DNA of 64,000 nucleotides from the NCBI RefSeq assembly GCF_002001045.1, contig NZ_MUNR01000009.1, positions 124,001-188,000 on the forward strand, given 5' to 3'. Shown in pieces: positions 53,764 through 62,590 of the stretch (the first letter of the stretch is position 1; every line of letters begins with the position of its first letter). The DNA is from Rhodanobacter sp. C01 (GTDB lineage Bacteria > Pseudomonadota > Gammaproteobacteria > Xanthomonadales > Rhodanobacteraceae). The notes beneath the pieces are model-generated. The model was not told the origin of the DNA and made no database searches. It saw nothing but the letters and a program-made list of their open reading frames with translations. The position numbers were made by a program, and so were the translations under genes.

Positions 53764-54690
53764 ATGCACCGCACAGGCATGACCGAACTCGAAGTGGTGC
53801 TTGCCGTTACACGCTGCAGCAGCTTTCGCGGCGCGGCGCGGGAGCTGAACATGTCCACCACCGCCGTGAGCAGCGCGGTGGCCGGGCTGGAGGCGCGATT
53901 GCAGGTGCGCCTGTTCAACCGTTCGACGCGCAGCGTGGCCCTGACCGACGCGGGCCGGCGCTACGTGGAGCGCATCACGCCGGCGCTTGCAGAGATCCAG
54001 CGCGCCAACGAAGAAGCTGCCACCGAGCCCGATGCCCCCAGCGGTACCTTGCGCATCAACGCACCGCAGGGAGTGGCCACCTTGCTGCTGGAGCCGCTGT
54101 TCAGCCAGTACGCACAGCGCTATCCCCAGATGCGCATCGACATCGTGAGCGAATCACGCTCGATCGACATCGTTGCCGAGGGCTTCGATGCAGGCATCCG
54201 GCTGGCCGAATTCGTACCGCAGGACATGATTGCCGTACCGCTCTCCCGCGACACCCGCATGCTCGTCGTGGCAACGCCCGATTACCTGGAGCGCAACGGC
54301 ACGCCCAGGCATCCGCGTGATCTGCTCAAGCACCAGAGCATCGGCATGCGCATGTCGCACGGCGGTCTCTATCACTGGGAACTGGAGCGCAAGGGCCAGA
54401 AACTGCAGATGGATCTGCCTGTGCGCATGGCTCTCAACGAGACGCCAGCCATCAAGCAAGCGGTGCTGCAAGGGCTCGGCATCGGTTTCATCTCGGAATG
54501 GTTCATCGAGCAGGAACTGACATCCGGTGCGCTGGTGCCCGTGCTCGTTCCCTGGTGCCAGCCGTTCGCCGGCCTCCGGCTTTACTACCCGGGCCGCAGG
54601 TTCGTGCCCGCGCGATTGCGCGCGCTGATCGAGCTGATTCATGGGCTGCGTCTGGCTACGGGTCGATCGCCGGTGATACAAGCGGGCTGA
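53764..54690 (+). CDS. LysR-family regulator
   Basis: This 308-residue LTTR has LAVTRCSSFRGAARELNMSTTAVSSAVAGLEARLQVRLFNRSTRSV as the DNA-binding part and a substrate-binding domain with SIDIVAEGFDAGIRLAE. Divergent from the aldehyde dehydrogenase gene, the presumed target. ATG 53764. Confidence 0.9.
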   Translation: MHRTGMTELEVVLAVTRCSSFRGAARELNMSTTAVSSAVAGLEARLQVRLFNRSTRSVALTDAGRRYVERITPALAEIQRANEEAATEPDAPSGTLRINAPQGVATLLLEPLFSQYAQRYPQMRIDIVSESRSIDIVAEGFDAGIRLAEFVPQDMIAVPLSRDTRMLVVATPDYLERNGTPRHPRDLLKHQSIGMRMSHGGLYHWELERKGQKLQMDLPVRMALNETPAIKQAVLQGLGIGFISEWFIEQELTSGALVPVLVPWCQPFAGLRLYYPGRRFVPARLRALIELIHGLRLATGRSPVIQAG

Positions 54691-54769
54691 GTCACGTGTC
54701 GATCCGCACACCGGTCGTTCGTCGAAGAGAGTGAAGAACACCTCCCCGCCCCGAACCAGGAGAACCCAC

Positions 54770-55249
54770 ATGGTCAGCAAGAACACGATTTGCCTTTGGT
54801 ATGACGGCACTGCCCTAGATGCCGCGACGTTCTACGCCAAGACGTTCCCGGATAGCGCCGTGGGCGCCGTCCATCGTGCGCCGGGTGACTATCCCGCCGG
54901 CAAGCAGGCTGATGTGCTGACGGTCGAATTCACGGTAATGGGCATCCCGTGCCTGGGTTTGAACGGTGGTCCCGGGGTTCCGCACACCGATGCGTTCTCG
55001 TTCCAGGTGTCCACCGACGATCAGGCCGAAACCGACCGCCTGTGGGACGCGATCATCGGCAACGGCGGCCAGGCCAGCGCCTGCGGCTGGTGCAAGGATC
55101 GCTGGGGCCTGTCCTGGCAGATCACCCCGCGCGTCCTGATGGCAGCAATCACCGACTCGGATCCCGCAGCAGCCAAGCGCGCGTTCGACGCCATGATGGG
55201 CATGGCGAAAATCGACATCGCCGCGATCGAAGCTGCCCGGCGTGGATGA
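54770..55249 (+). CDS. VOC-family / PhnB-type protein (3-demethylubiquinone-like)
   Basis: This 159-residue VOC-superfamily protein is of the PhnB/3-dmu subtype: ICLWYDGTALDAATFYAKTFPDSAVGAV and FSFQVSTDDQAETDRLWDAIIGNGGQASACGWCKDRWGLSWQITP. The metal/substrate roles are unknown for the subtype. CCAGGAG lies 7 bases before ATG 54770. Ends 10 bases before the GST gene, so probably co-transcribed. Confidence 0.9.
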   Translation: MVSKNTICLWYDGTALDAATFYAKTFPDSAVGAVHRAPGDYPAGKQADVLTVEFTVMGIPCLGLNGGPGVPHTDAFSFQVSTDDQAETDRLWDAIIGNGGQASACGWCKDRWGLSWQITPRVLMAAITDSDPAAAKRAFDAMMGMAKIDIAAIEAARRG

Positions 55250-55259
55250 CAGCCTTCCC

Positions 55260-55913
55260 ATGATCCCCACCATCACCGCCTTTGAACGATCGCCCGACCA
55301 CGGCAGAGGACTCGCACGCGACATGCGCGTTCGCTGGGCACTCGAAGAAGTGTGCCAGCCTTATGAAGTTCGTCTTGTTTCGTTCAGTGCGATGAAGGAA
55401 CCCGCGCATCGAGCGCTTCATCCCTTCGGGCAGATTCCTACCTATGAAGAAGGCGACCTCGCCCTGTTCGAGTCGGGAGCCATCGTGCTGCATATCGCGG
55501 AGCGCCATGCGGGCTTGCTGCCGGATGATGCGAATGCCCGGGCACGGGCGATCACATGGATGTTTGCCGCGGTCAACACGGTGGAGCCGCCGATCCTTGA
55601 ACTCGTAACTGCCAAATTCCTGGAGGGCGACAGGCCCTGGAGCAAGGAGCGCCTGCCTCTGATTGCAGATCGCATCCGCGACCGGTTGAAGCAACTTTCC
55701 GCGCGCCTTGGCGATACCGACTGGCTCGACGGTGCGTTCAGTGCGGGCGACCTCATGATGGTCGGCGTGCTGCTCCGATTGAAAGCCTCGGGCATGCTGG
55801 ACGAATACCCCAACCTCTCCGCCTATGTCTCCCGCGGTGAAGCGCGACCTGCCTTCAAGCGTGCTTTCGCCGATCAACTGGCGGTGTTTACTGGCGAACC
55901 TCAGACCGGCTGA
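55260..55913 (+). CDS. Glutathione S-transferase
   Basis: This 217-residue GST has a thioredoxin half (MIPTITAFERSPDHGRGLARDMRVRWALEE, ALHPFGQIPTYEEGDLALFESGAIVLHIAE) and a helical C-terminal half. ATG 55260 is chosen because it begins the family-typical N-terminus; a GTG at 55242 overlapping the VOC gene is possible. Likely a detoxification enzyme. Confidence 0.88.
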   Translation: MIPTITAFERSPDHGRGLARDMRVRWALEEVCQPYEVRLVSFSAMKEPAHRALHPFGQIPTYEEGDLALFESGAIVLHIAERHAGLLPDDANARARAITWMFAAVNTVEPPILELVTAKFLEGDRPWSKERLPLIADRIRDRLKQLSARLGDTDWLDGAFSAGDLMMVGVLLRLKASGMLDEYPNLSAYVSRGEARPAFKRAFADQLAVFTGEPQTG

Positions 55914-56000
55914 CAAAAGGACGTATGGTGAAATGACGATCGGCACTAGCCACCTCTCGATCCGGGCGCAACGCTGCATGCTTGGCACAGGAGTCGTGAC

Positions 56001-56558
56001 ATGAATCCTTTCGCATGGTGCTGGACGGTATGGCTGTTGATCTGGCTGGCCGCAGCGTTCCGCAACAAACGCACCGCGCGCCGCGAGAACCTGGCGTCGT
56101 GGGTCTTGCACATGCTGCCACTGGCGATCGCGGCTGCATTGCTTGCGGCCGACTGGACGCCTTGGCCGCTCCTGCAGCGGGAAGTTTTGCCTTATCAGGC
56201 GGCTTTCTACTGGATCGGTCTGGCGCTGACCTTCGGAGGGTTGGCATTTACGGTGTGGGCGCGCTTCCGCCTCGGCACGAACTGGAGCGGTTCGGTGCAG
56301 GTCAAGGCTGAACATGCGCTGGTGCGCAGCGGGCCATACCGATGGGTGCGTCATCCCATCTATACCGGCCTGCTGGCAGCCTTCCTCGGCACCGCGATTG
56401 CCATGGATCAGTGGCTCGGCCTGCTGGCGTTCGTGATCGTGCTGTCTGGCCTCTTTTACAAACTGCGCCTGGAGGAACGCTGGATGACCGAGACGTTCGG
56501 CGACGCTTACCGCGACTATCGCAAGCACTCCAAGGCGCTGATCCCAGGCATTCTCTGA
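56001..56558 (+). CDS. Isoprenylcysteine carboxyl methyltransferase-family protein
   Basis: This 185-residue integral membrane protein has 4-5 helices and the ICMT/PEMT-like block LVRSGPYRWVRHPIYTGLLAAFLGTA followed by EERWMTETFGDAYRDYRKHSKALIPGI, which binds SAM. Its substrate is unknown in bacteria. AGGAG lies 8 bases before ATG 56001. Confidence 0.87.
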   Translation: MNPFAWCWTVWLLIWLAAAFRNKRTARRENLASWVLHMLPLAIAAALLAADWTPWPLLQREVLPYQAAFYWIGLALTFGGLAFTVWARFRLGTNWSGSVQVKAEHALVRSGPYRWVRHPIYTGLLAAFLGTAIAMDQWLGLLAFVIVLSGLFYKLRLEERWMTETFGDAYRDYRKHSKALIPGIL

Positions 56559-56570
56559 CGAGCAAACAAT

Positions 56571-56625
56571 GGTGTCAGGCACAATTTCCTTGCTCAGATA
56601 GCCATCCAAAATTGTCCCTGACACC
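56571..56625. repeat. Short inverted repeat of REP/RAYT-like type
   Basis: GGTGTCAGGCACAATTT (56571-56587) and AAATTGTCCCTGACACC (56609-56625) are complementary in 16 of 17 positions, with TTTT after the right arm. Similar GTGTCAGG-ACAATTT palindromes are widespread in gammaproteobacterial intergenic regions (recalled, not searched). It could also act as a terminator for the ICMT gene. Confidence 0.55.
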
Positions 56626-56676
56626 TTTTCGGTCGTCAGAGAGTGCCCTCCATCCGAGCACTACATCCGATCAGCC

Positions 56677-57318
56677 ATGACCAGCTCCCACATCGTTCCA
56701 ACCCTCGTTTTCGCCTGGCAAACAGCGCATTCCATCGCACGGGGATCCCCGCTCCCTGTTCACGATCGCGGAGGCTTCCGCGTGGATACCCACTCGGAAA
56801 AGGAACTGAAGCGCTGGGTATTTCCACGGCCATGCGATGGGTTGCGCGCAGTCGCACAAGACATTGCGGCTCCACGACATTTCCTGAAGCTGTGCGGCTC
56901 CAACGAAGAGCTGCGAAGTGCACTACCCGCTCGTTGGGAAGTCCAGCCAGAAAACTATTTCATGATGTCGGCAGCGACCATCCTCGATACAAGGCCCTTG
57001 CCGCATGGATACAGGATGGAGCTCGATCATGCCGGACCTGTCGCTCGGGCTCGCGTCATCGCACCGGACGGCGATCTGGCTGCAAGCGGATGCGCGGCAG
57101 AAGCCGCAGACGTCTTCATCTATGATCGAATCGAAACTGCGCCGGATCACAGGCGGAAGGGATTGGGCATCGCGGTGATGATCGCTCTTGGGACTGCGAG
57201 GAAATCTCTCGCAAGCCCGCAGCTTCTGGTCGCGACGGAAGATGGCCGCAACCTCTATGCAAGCCTTGGCTGGACGGTACTCGCGCCATTCGCCACTGCA
57301 ACCATTCCGGAAAGTTGA
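56677..57318 (+). CDS. GNAT-family N-acetyltransferase-like protein
   Basis: This 213-residue protein has the acetyl-CoA binding motif ETAPDHRRKGLGIAVMIALGTARKSL and the terminal LLVATEDGRNLYASLGW typical of GNAT enzymes. The N-terminal half is not recognisable. Substrate unknown. ATG 56677 has a weak ribosome site. Confidence 0.78.
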   Translation: MTSSHIVPTLVFAWQTAHSIARGSPLPVHDRGGFRVDTHSEKELKRWVFPRPCDGLRAVAQDIAAPRHFLKLCGSNEELRSALPARWEVQPENYFMMSAATILDTRPLPHGYRMELDHAGPVARARVIAPDGDLAASGCAAEAADVFIYDRIETAPDHRRKGLGIAVMIALGTARKSLASPQLLVATEDGRNLYASLGWTVLAPFATATIPES

Positions 57319-57459
57319 GCCTGTACACGGATTGATCCAGCGCTCCGGTCACGCTCACTGCCAGCAAGGGCGTTGGACTTGCCGCGTATCGCAAACCAGC
57401 CGACCTCCCGACTGAAGGTCGCTGGTCGGCCCCGCACCAAACGACAAGTTGGCACGCCT

Positions 57460-57846
57460 CTATCCCGGATTGACTTTGGCACCCGGCACCAGCCGCGCGC
57501 CCAGCGCTACCAGCGGTGCAAGCGTGACAAGGAATGTCAGGTGGTACCAAACCGGAAATTTGTTCCAGATGTGGATGTGGTCCGGCACAAACAGCGCAAG
57601 CATCACCAATCCGACGATCCATGGGGCCACGCTTGATCGCGTGATGGTACGTACCAGCGCACCGGCGGCGAGGCTCGAGAGCGCACCGATCGAAAGACGC
57701 GCGATTTTCATGCCGAGCGTGAACAGCATCGCCGGCTCGGCCTGCGCATAGCCCGGTAGCCACCATCGCAAGCCAAAGTTCAGGACTGTTACCACGACAA
57801 CCCAGGCTACCAGCCCGCCGATGCCCCCCGCGATCGCACGCCACAT
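57460..57846 (-). CDS. Small membrane protein
   Basis: This 128-residue protein has three to four transmembrane helices (AIAGGIGGLVAWVVVVTVLNFGL, SIGALSSLAAGALVRTI, WHLTFL-type C-terminus). Divergent from the PadR gene and probably controlled by it through the dyad at 57864. No family assigned. Confidence 0.7.
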   Translation of the reverse strand: MWRAIAGGIGGLVAWVVVVTVLNFGLRWWLPGYAQAEPAMLFTLGMKIARLSIGALSSLAAGALVRTITRSSVAPWIVGLVMLALFVPDHIHIWNKFPVWYHLTFLVTLAPLVALGARLVPGAKVNPG

Positions 57847-57863
57847 GTGCCTTCTCCCGTTGC

Positions 57864-57883
57864 ATTAGTTTAATTAGACTAAT
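57864..57883. promoter_or_regulatory. Perfect ATTAGT-N8-ACTAAT dyad between divergent genes
   Basis: The 48-base gap between the membrane protein and the PadR gene holds ATTAGT (57864-57869) and ACTAAT (57878-57883), with an AT-rich spacer. PadR proteins commonly bind such ATTAGT-like dyads; autoregulation plus control of the divergent gene is inferred. Confidence 0.6.
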
Positions 57884-57894
57884 ATGATTTCACC

Positions 57895-58506
57895 ATGAAG
57901 GCAAAACTCCTCATCCTCGGCGTGCTGCATCGCGGGAACTTCCATCCTTACGAGATCAAACGCCGCCTGGAGAACGCGATGGTGGAGTGCTACACCGACG
58001 TGGAGGTGGGGACGCTCTACTACGCGATCCGGCAAATGGATAAAGAGGGTCTGATTTCGACCGTGTCCCACCAGCGCGTGGCCCGCGGCGGCATGCGCAC
58101 GGTCTACAAGATCACCGCGAAGGGAAAGACCGAGTTTATGGACCTGCTGCATCGACAATTCGAGCAAGACGGTCCGGTATCACAGACGCTCTATGGCGCG
58201 CTCCTGTTCCTGCACCTGAGCGACCTCGCCCTCGTCCAGGATCTCATCCGTGACCGGATTGCGCGCCTCGACGAACAGATCGCCAAGCTCGGTCCGATCC
58301 GCAAGGAACTTCGTCCCGTGCTATCAACAGGCGGCGAACACCTGCTGCGTCATCTCGATCAGCAGCGGCGCCTCGATCGCGACTGGCTCAAAGGTCTGCT
58401 CACGGACGTCAAGGCACGTCGCGTGCGCGACGTCGCGGACCCAAAACGCCTCGCGATTGACAAGGATGGCCGGGGCATCGATGGCACCGCCAAACTGCCG
58501 CGCTAG
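57895..58506 (+). CDS. PadR-family transcriptional regulator
   Basis: This 203-residue protein has the PadR winged helix (KLLILGVLHRGNFHPYEIKRRLENAM, GTLYYAIRQMDKEGLISTVSHQR), then the Vir-like C-terminal helical domain. It probably senses an aromatic or toxic compound. ATG 57895. Confidence 0.87.
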   Translation: MKAKLLILGVLHRGNFHPYEIKRRLENAMVECYTDVEVGTLYYAIRQMDKEGLISTVSHQRVARGGMRTVYKITAKGKTEFMDLLHRQFEQDGPVSQTLYGALLFLHLSDLALVQDLIRDRIARLDEQIAKLGPIRKELRPVLSTGGEHLLRHLDQQRRLDRDWLKGLLTDVKARRVRDVADPKRLAIDKDGRGIDGTAKLPR

Positions 58507-58549
58507 CTGTATTGCGGATTCCGGTCGAGTTGGACACCGATTACGGCAA

Positions 58550-58936
58550 TCACTGAACGTGCCGCTGGTGTTGATCCATGGCTGGTAACGCCATCCGCTT
58601 GCGCAAGCTTGTCCATCCGACCACAAGTGACAATGTCGCCGCGACGAGTGGCGGCACAGCGTGCCCGTGTTCGCCGTGGATGATGACCGTCGCGAGGGCG
58701 GCAAGCATGACCGTGCAGCCGAGCGCCGCGCCGAGCAGGCGACTCGGCGCCCTGAACAGCAGAATGGCTGCAGTGAGCTCCAGCGATCCGCTCACGAAGT
58801 GGAACCAGCGCGGGTACCCCCATTTCAGGTATTCCTCGTAGATGGATCCCGGGGCGAAGATGTTGGTGAGTGAACCCACGACGAAGAAAGCGGCAAGAGC
58901 TAGAGGCAAGACCTGGCGCCAGGAAATTTTAGACAT
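58550..58936 (-). CDS. DoxX-family membrane protein
   Basis: This 128-residue protein with four transmembrane helices is of the DoxX/YphA-like type (LALAAFFVVGSLTNIFAPG, ELTAAILLFRAPSRLLGAALGC). Member of a broad redox/stress family. GAGG precedes ATG 58936. Lies downstream of the NAD(P)-binding gene on the same strand. Confidence 0.8.
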   Translation of the reverse strand: MSKISWRQVLPLALAAFFVVGSLTNIFAPGSIYEEYLKWGYPRWFHFVSGSLELTAAILLFRAPSRLLGAALGCTVMLAALATVIIHGEHGHAVPPLVAATLSLVVGWTSLRKRMALPAMDQHQRHVQ

Positions 58937-59026
58937 TTGTCCGACCTCAGATGATGAGTTTGCTGCCGAAGGGATGCGACCTTCGAGGTAGATCCCGAAA
59001 GTCGCATCCGTGGCTGATCCGCGGAC

Positions 59027-59899
59027 CTACGCCGTAGCGGCCTTCCGGGCCGCCGCGAAGACATCGCGGGCGAATGTCTTGCCAGGGACGTGCTCCGCAC
59101 CCTCGACTCCGAGAGCCATCCAGCCTGAGTTGACAGCGTCGAACATCGCCTCGGCCGGTCCCGTCTGGCCCTTCGGAATGCCGAGCTGCTCGAACGCCGC
59201 CGGCCACCCGGCCCGCGGGATCGCAAAAGCTTGGACGTCGACCTTCAGGACTTCACCCAACTGCGTAGCCACTTCATCCGCGCTGACCATCGAGCCGAGC
59301 TCGATGAACCGATGCCCCGACCATGCCGGCCCGGTCAGAAGCGCTGCGACTTCGGCGCCGATATCATCGGTCGCGACCATGGTCGATTTCCGATCTGTCG
59401 GGCTGTAGTAGACAGGGAGCGTGCCACCCTGGGCCACATGCAAGCCGTAGAGGAAGTTTTCGAAAAACCCGCCAGCGCGCACATAAGCAATCGGCAATGT
59501 CAGGCCGCGAAATCCTTGCTCCAGAAGCGACAGGGCCGTGATCATCCCCACTCCACTGGTTCTGTTTGCGCCCATGGACGAGAGTGCCACCACCCGCGGC
59601 GGTGCTGCCCGGGCAAGCGCATCGACGTAGTTTGCAATCACCGCTTTCGCTTCCCTGTAATCAGGTGAAGGTGCCCATACCGCTGGCAACATGACAAACG
59701 CGCCTTCGACATCCCTGAGCGCCATCTCGATGGCTGCCGAATCATTCCAGTCGCCGTCCACCAGCTGCACGCCTTCGTCGGCCCACTTCGCCGCCTTTCC
59801 GCGATTCCGGACCAGCGCACGTACCTCCTTGCCTTGCGCCAACAGATGTCTTGCCGTGGCGCCGCCAACTTGTCCCGTAATTCCCATGACTAAAAACAT
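59027..59899 (-). CDS. NmrA-like NAD(P)-binding protein
   Basis: This 290-residue atypical SDR has FLVMGITGQVGGATARHLLAQGKEVRALVRN at the N-terminus and the mid-domain VALSSMGANRTSGVG. Such proteins are redox sensors or NAD(P)H-quinone reductases. Its upstream region is a near copy of that upstream of the QorB-like gene (59911-60042 versus 60996-61126). AGGAG lies 8 bases before ATG 59899. Confidence 0.87.
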   Translation of the reverse strand: MFLVMGITGQVGGATARHLLAQGKEVRALVRNRGKAAKWADEGVQLVDGDWNDSAAIEMALRDVEGAFVMLPAVWAPSPDYREAKAVIANYVDALARAAPPRVVALSSMGANRTSGVGMITALSLLEQGFRGLTLPIAYVRAGGFFENFLYGLHVAQGGTLPVYYSPTDRKSTMVATDDIGAEVAALLTGPAWSGHRFIELGSMVSADEVATQLGEVLKVDVQAFAIPRAGWPAAFEQLGIPKGQTGPAEAMFDAVNSGWMALGVEGAEHVPGKTFARDVFAAARKAATA

Positions 59900-59910
59900 G
59901 AACGTTCTCC

Positions 59911-60042
59911 TGATCTTTAGGATCCTTGTATGTAAAAGCCAACTGACAGGCAGGAATTCCTGCCGATACGCTTCAGTTGGTGTAAGTGATTCCGGACCAT
60001 CGCCCCGCCCAATCCTCAGGCGGTGAAGCCGCGCCAGGCGCG
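59911..60042. repeat. Duplicated promoter unit, copy 1
   Basis: About 130 bp similar (roughly 85%) to 60996-61126. It contains the 16-bp palindrome GGCAGGAATTCCTGCC (59949-59964) flanked by inverted repeats CCAACTGA (59939-59946) and TCAGTTGG (59973-59980). It sits about 50 bases upstream of the NmrA-like ATG. Confidence 0.75.
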
Positions 60043-60067
60043 ACCCACCTGCTGCACGAAGGCCGGC

Positions 60068-60985
60068 TTATGCGTGGCTCGAAGCATCGCCGGTGGCCTG
60101 CTGGTTGCGCACAAAAACCGTGATCGTGGTTTGGAAAGGAGTGGTCGGCCGCCCGATCAATCGGGCAAGCTCGCCGCCGTCATCGAACAGCGCTCCCTTG
60201 GCCACACCCGAATCGGTGTCGGACAAGATCCTCGCGACCATCTCCGGCGCGCCAGCTTGCAACGCTGCCGATCGAAACTCTTCAGGCGTCATATTCTGGT
60301 AGGCGAACGGCTTGCCCGATGCTTCGGCCACCAGAGCGACGAGCTCGGCCAGCGTGAAGGATGCATCGCCCGCCAGCTCATAGATGCGACCAGCATGGTC
60401 ACCGCCGGCCAGTACGGTCGCCGCAGCCCTGGCATAGTCGGCACGCGCTGTGGAGGAGATGCGTCCATCTCCCGACGCGCCCATGAGGACGCCATGCTTC
60501 AAGGCGAGCGGCAGCCGCCACGTATAGACCTCTGTGTACCAGCCGTTGCGCAGAAGCACGAACGGCACGCCGGCTTCCGCCAAGGCCGCTTCCGTGTCGC
60601 GATGCTCTTCAGCGAGGAACAGCGGTGACGTGTCCGCGTGGAGGATGCTGGTGTAGGCGATCAGACCGACGCCGGCATCCTTCGCGGCGTTGATGACGTT
60701 ACGGTGCTGTGCCTTGCGCTTGCCATTCTCGCTACTGGAGACAAGGAGAAGCCGATCCACGCCCGCAAGCGCGCTTGCCAGCGTTTCCGGTCGGGAATAG
60801 TCGGCGGCGCGAACCTCTACACCTTTTTCGCGAAGCGCATTTGCGGTCCCCTCATCCCTGGCCGGATCACGCATACCCGCGACGATGGTGCTGGCGGGCA
60901 CCATCTCGAGCAGCGTGTCGATGACGAGCCCGCCAAGCTGGCCGGTAGCGCCAGTGACGAAGAGCTTCGGCGTGATGGGCATCAT
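60068..60985 (-). CDS. qorB: NAD(P)H:quinone oxidoreductase type 2-like (QorB/YtfG family)
   Basis: This 305-residue atypical SDR opens MMPITPKLFVTGATGQLGGLVIDTLLEM and continues with the QorB-type block KKVEVRAADYSRPETLASAL and LLLVSSSENGKRKAQHRNVINAAKDAGV. It reduces quinones with NADPH. ATG 60985 has GGGAG 4 bases upstream. Divergent from an HxlR regulator, which is its presumed regulator. Confidence 0.85.
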   Translation of the reverse strand: MMPITPKLFVTGATGQLGGLVIDTLLEMVPASTIVAGMRDPARDEGTANALREKGVEVRAADYSRPETLASALAGVDRLLLVSSSENGKRKAQHRNVINAAKDAGVGLIAYTSILHADTSPLFLAEEHRDTEAALAEAGVPFVLLRNGWYTEVYTWRLPLALKHGVLMGASGDGRISSTARADYARAAATVLAGGDHAGRIYELAGDASFTLAELVALVAEASGKPFAYQNMTPEEFRSAALQAGAPEMVARILSDTDSGVAKGALFDDGGELARLIGRPTTPFQTTITVFVRNQQATGDASSHA

Positions 60986-60995
60986 GGTGCTCCCT

Positions 60996-61126
60996 TGATC
61001 TTCAGGATTTGTGTACGTAAAGGCCAACTGACAGGCAGGAATTCCTGCCGATACGCCTCAGTTGGAGCAAGTGATTGCAGACCATCGCCATGCTCAATCG
61101 TCAGGCGGCGAAGCCGCGCCAGGCGC
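60996..61126. repeat. Duplicated promoter unit, copy 2
   Basis: Second copy of the unit at 59911. Its GGCAGGAATTCCTGCC palindrome is at 61033-61048, with CCAACTGA (61023-61030) and TCAGTTGG (61057-61064). It is about 48 bases upstream of the QorB-like ATG and 250 bases upstream of the HxlR gene. Confidence 0.75.
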
Positions 61127-61297
61127 GATCCGTCTGCATGTCGGAGCCAGTGACAGCAAAGCGGCCGGGAACAGATGGGGACATCGAGACTTCGTGAGCG
61201 GGAGACTTGTTACTTGAGGCAGGTCTACTATAGAGACCGCCTCCGAGTGGCGTAAGGAGGCACTTTTTTGTAACCAGCAGATCCCGAGGCATTCCGC

Positions 61298-61765
61298 ATG
61301 AGCAACGCATCGAGCGCCATCGAAAGATTCAGCCGATATCCGTTGGGCGAGTCCCAGTCCGTGCACTGCCCGGTGCGCGACGTGCTCGACCGTATCGGCG
61401 ACAAATGGAGCATGCTCATGATCATGGCTCTCGCGATGCGACCGCACCGCTTCAGCGAACTTCACCGCGCTGTGCATGACATTTCCAAGCGCATGCTCAC
61501 CCAGACCTTGCGCGATCTGGAGCGCGACGGATTGATCACCCGCCACCTCTTTCCGACCAAGCCGCCGAGCGTTGAATATCGTCTGGCCCCGCTAGGCCAA
61601 TCGCTGCTGGACCCGATGGCGGGTCTCATCGAGTGGGCGGACCGTTGCCATGGCGACATCCATGCCGCACGTGCCCGCTTTGACGGCACGCCCCGTGACG
61701 TTCCACACCAGGTTTTCCCCGCTCGATCGAAGGTGCCGACTCACAGCACCAACCGGCAGCGGTAA
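61298..61765 (+). CDS. HxlR-family transcriptional regulator
   Basis: This 155-residue winged-helix protein has the conserved sensing cysteine in [27 protein letters not shown] and [20 protein letters not shown]. HxlR proteins respond to quinones and electrophiles by cysteine oxidation. Divergent from qorB, so it probably controls it and the NmrA-like gene through the duplicated GGCAGGAATTCCTGCC sites. ATG 61298. Confidence 0.88.
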   Translation: MSNASSAIERFSRYPLGESQSVHCPVRDVLDRIGDKWSMLMIMALAMRPHRFSELHRAVHDISKRMLTQTLRDLERDGLITRHLFPTKPPSVEYRLAPLGQSLLDPMAGLIEWADRCHGDIHAARARFDGTPRDVPHQVFPARSKVPTHSTNRQR

Positions 61766-61879
61766 CCAGCTCAACCCGGCACGCGGTCACTCCCTGCCCG
61801 CACCAGCAGATTCGTCCGGCTTCAAAGTGGCGCTAGTGCACGCACTGAGCGCCAACACCGTCAACGCGACACTTACAGT

Positions 61880-62590
61880 CTATGAGTGCGACTTGCCGCC
61901 AGCCGTCGCCAACGGCGGCCCACTGAACTCGACCTCGATGGACACGTCGATCGAGTCGCCCACACCCATGGTGGTGCCCGGGGCGGGTACGCCGTATCCC
62001 ATGCCGAAATCCGAGCGTTTGAAGGTTCCATGCGCGGAGAACCCGATGCGAGCGTGAGGGTCCATGTTGGCGATGCCTGCATACCCTCCATTGTATGTGC
62101 CGGTCAGTACCAGGGGGCGCGTGATGCCGTGCAGATCCAGGGTGCCCGAGATCTCAAACGATTTGGCGCCGGTCATGCGGATTTTTTCCGAGCGGAAGAC
62201 GATCGTGGGAAACTTTTTGGTATCGAGGAACTGAGGCCCTTGCACGATATCCACACACATCTTCGGTGCCGCATCCATTTCCAGCGACGCGGCGTCGACG
62301 GTGGCCACAAGCCTGGATGCAGGTATGTTGCTTGGGTCGAACGTCAATGTCGCATCGAAGCGGCTGAACCGCGTGGTGTAAGTCGAGAATCCCATATGGC
62401 TTACACGAAGTTGCAGACTCGCGTGGGCCTTGTCGATCTGGTACATGCCCGCGGGTGCTGCCATCGCAGGCGGCATGGCAGGTTGCGCAGACGCGTCGGC
62501 AGCGCGGGACATGGCGCAATACACGCCAAGCAAGGCAACAACCGAGCTGGCGGCAAGCCGCCGCGAAACGGTTCGGATCGTGTTGTTCAT
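61880..62590 (-). CDS. YceI-family exported lipid-binding protein
   Basis: This 236-residue protein has a signal peptide (MNNTIRTVSRRLAASSVVALLG) and the YceI lipocalin-like domain: YQIDKAHASLQLRVSHMGFSTYTTRFSRFDATLTFDP and PTIVFRSEKIRM, with FKRSDFGMGYG near the end. YceI proteins bind polyprenyl or quinone-type lipids in the periplasm. Convergent with the HxlR gene. Confidence 0.9.
   Translation of the reverse strand: MNNTIRTVSRRLAASSVVALLGVYCAMSRAADASAQPAMPPAMAAPAGMYQIDKAHASLQLRVSHMGFSTYTTRFSRFDATLTFDPSNIPASRLVATVDAASLEMDAAPKMCVDIVQGPQFLDTKKFPTIVFRSEKIRMTGAKSFEISGTLDLHGITRPLVLTGTYNGGYAGIANMDPHARIGFSAHGTFKRSDFGMGYGVPAPGTTMGVGDSIDVSIEVEFSGPPLATAGGKSHS

Noticed and set aside
55149-56624. 491-residue minus-strand frame opposite GST and ICMT genes
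   Set aside because: Antisense shadow covering two unrelated sense genes.
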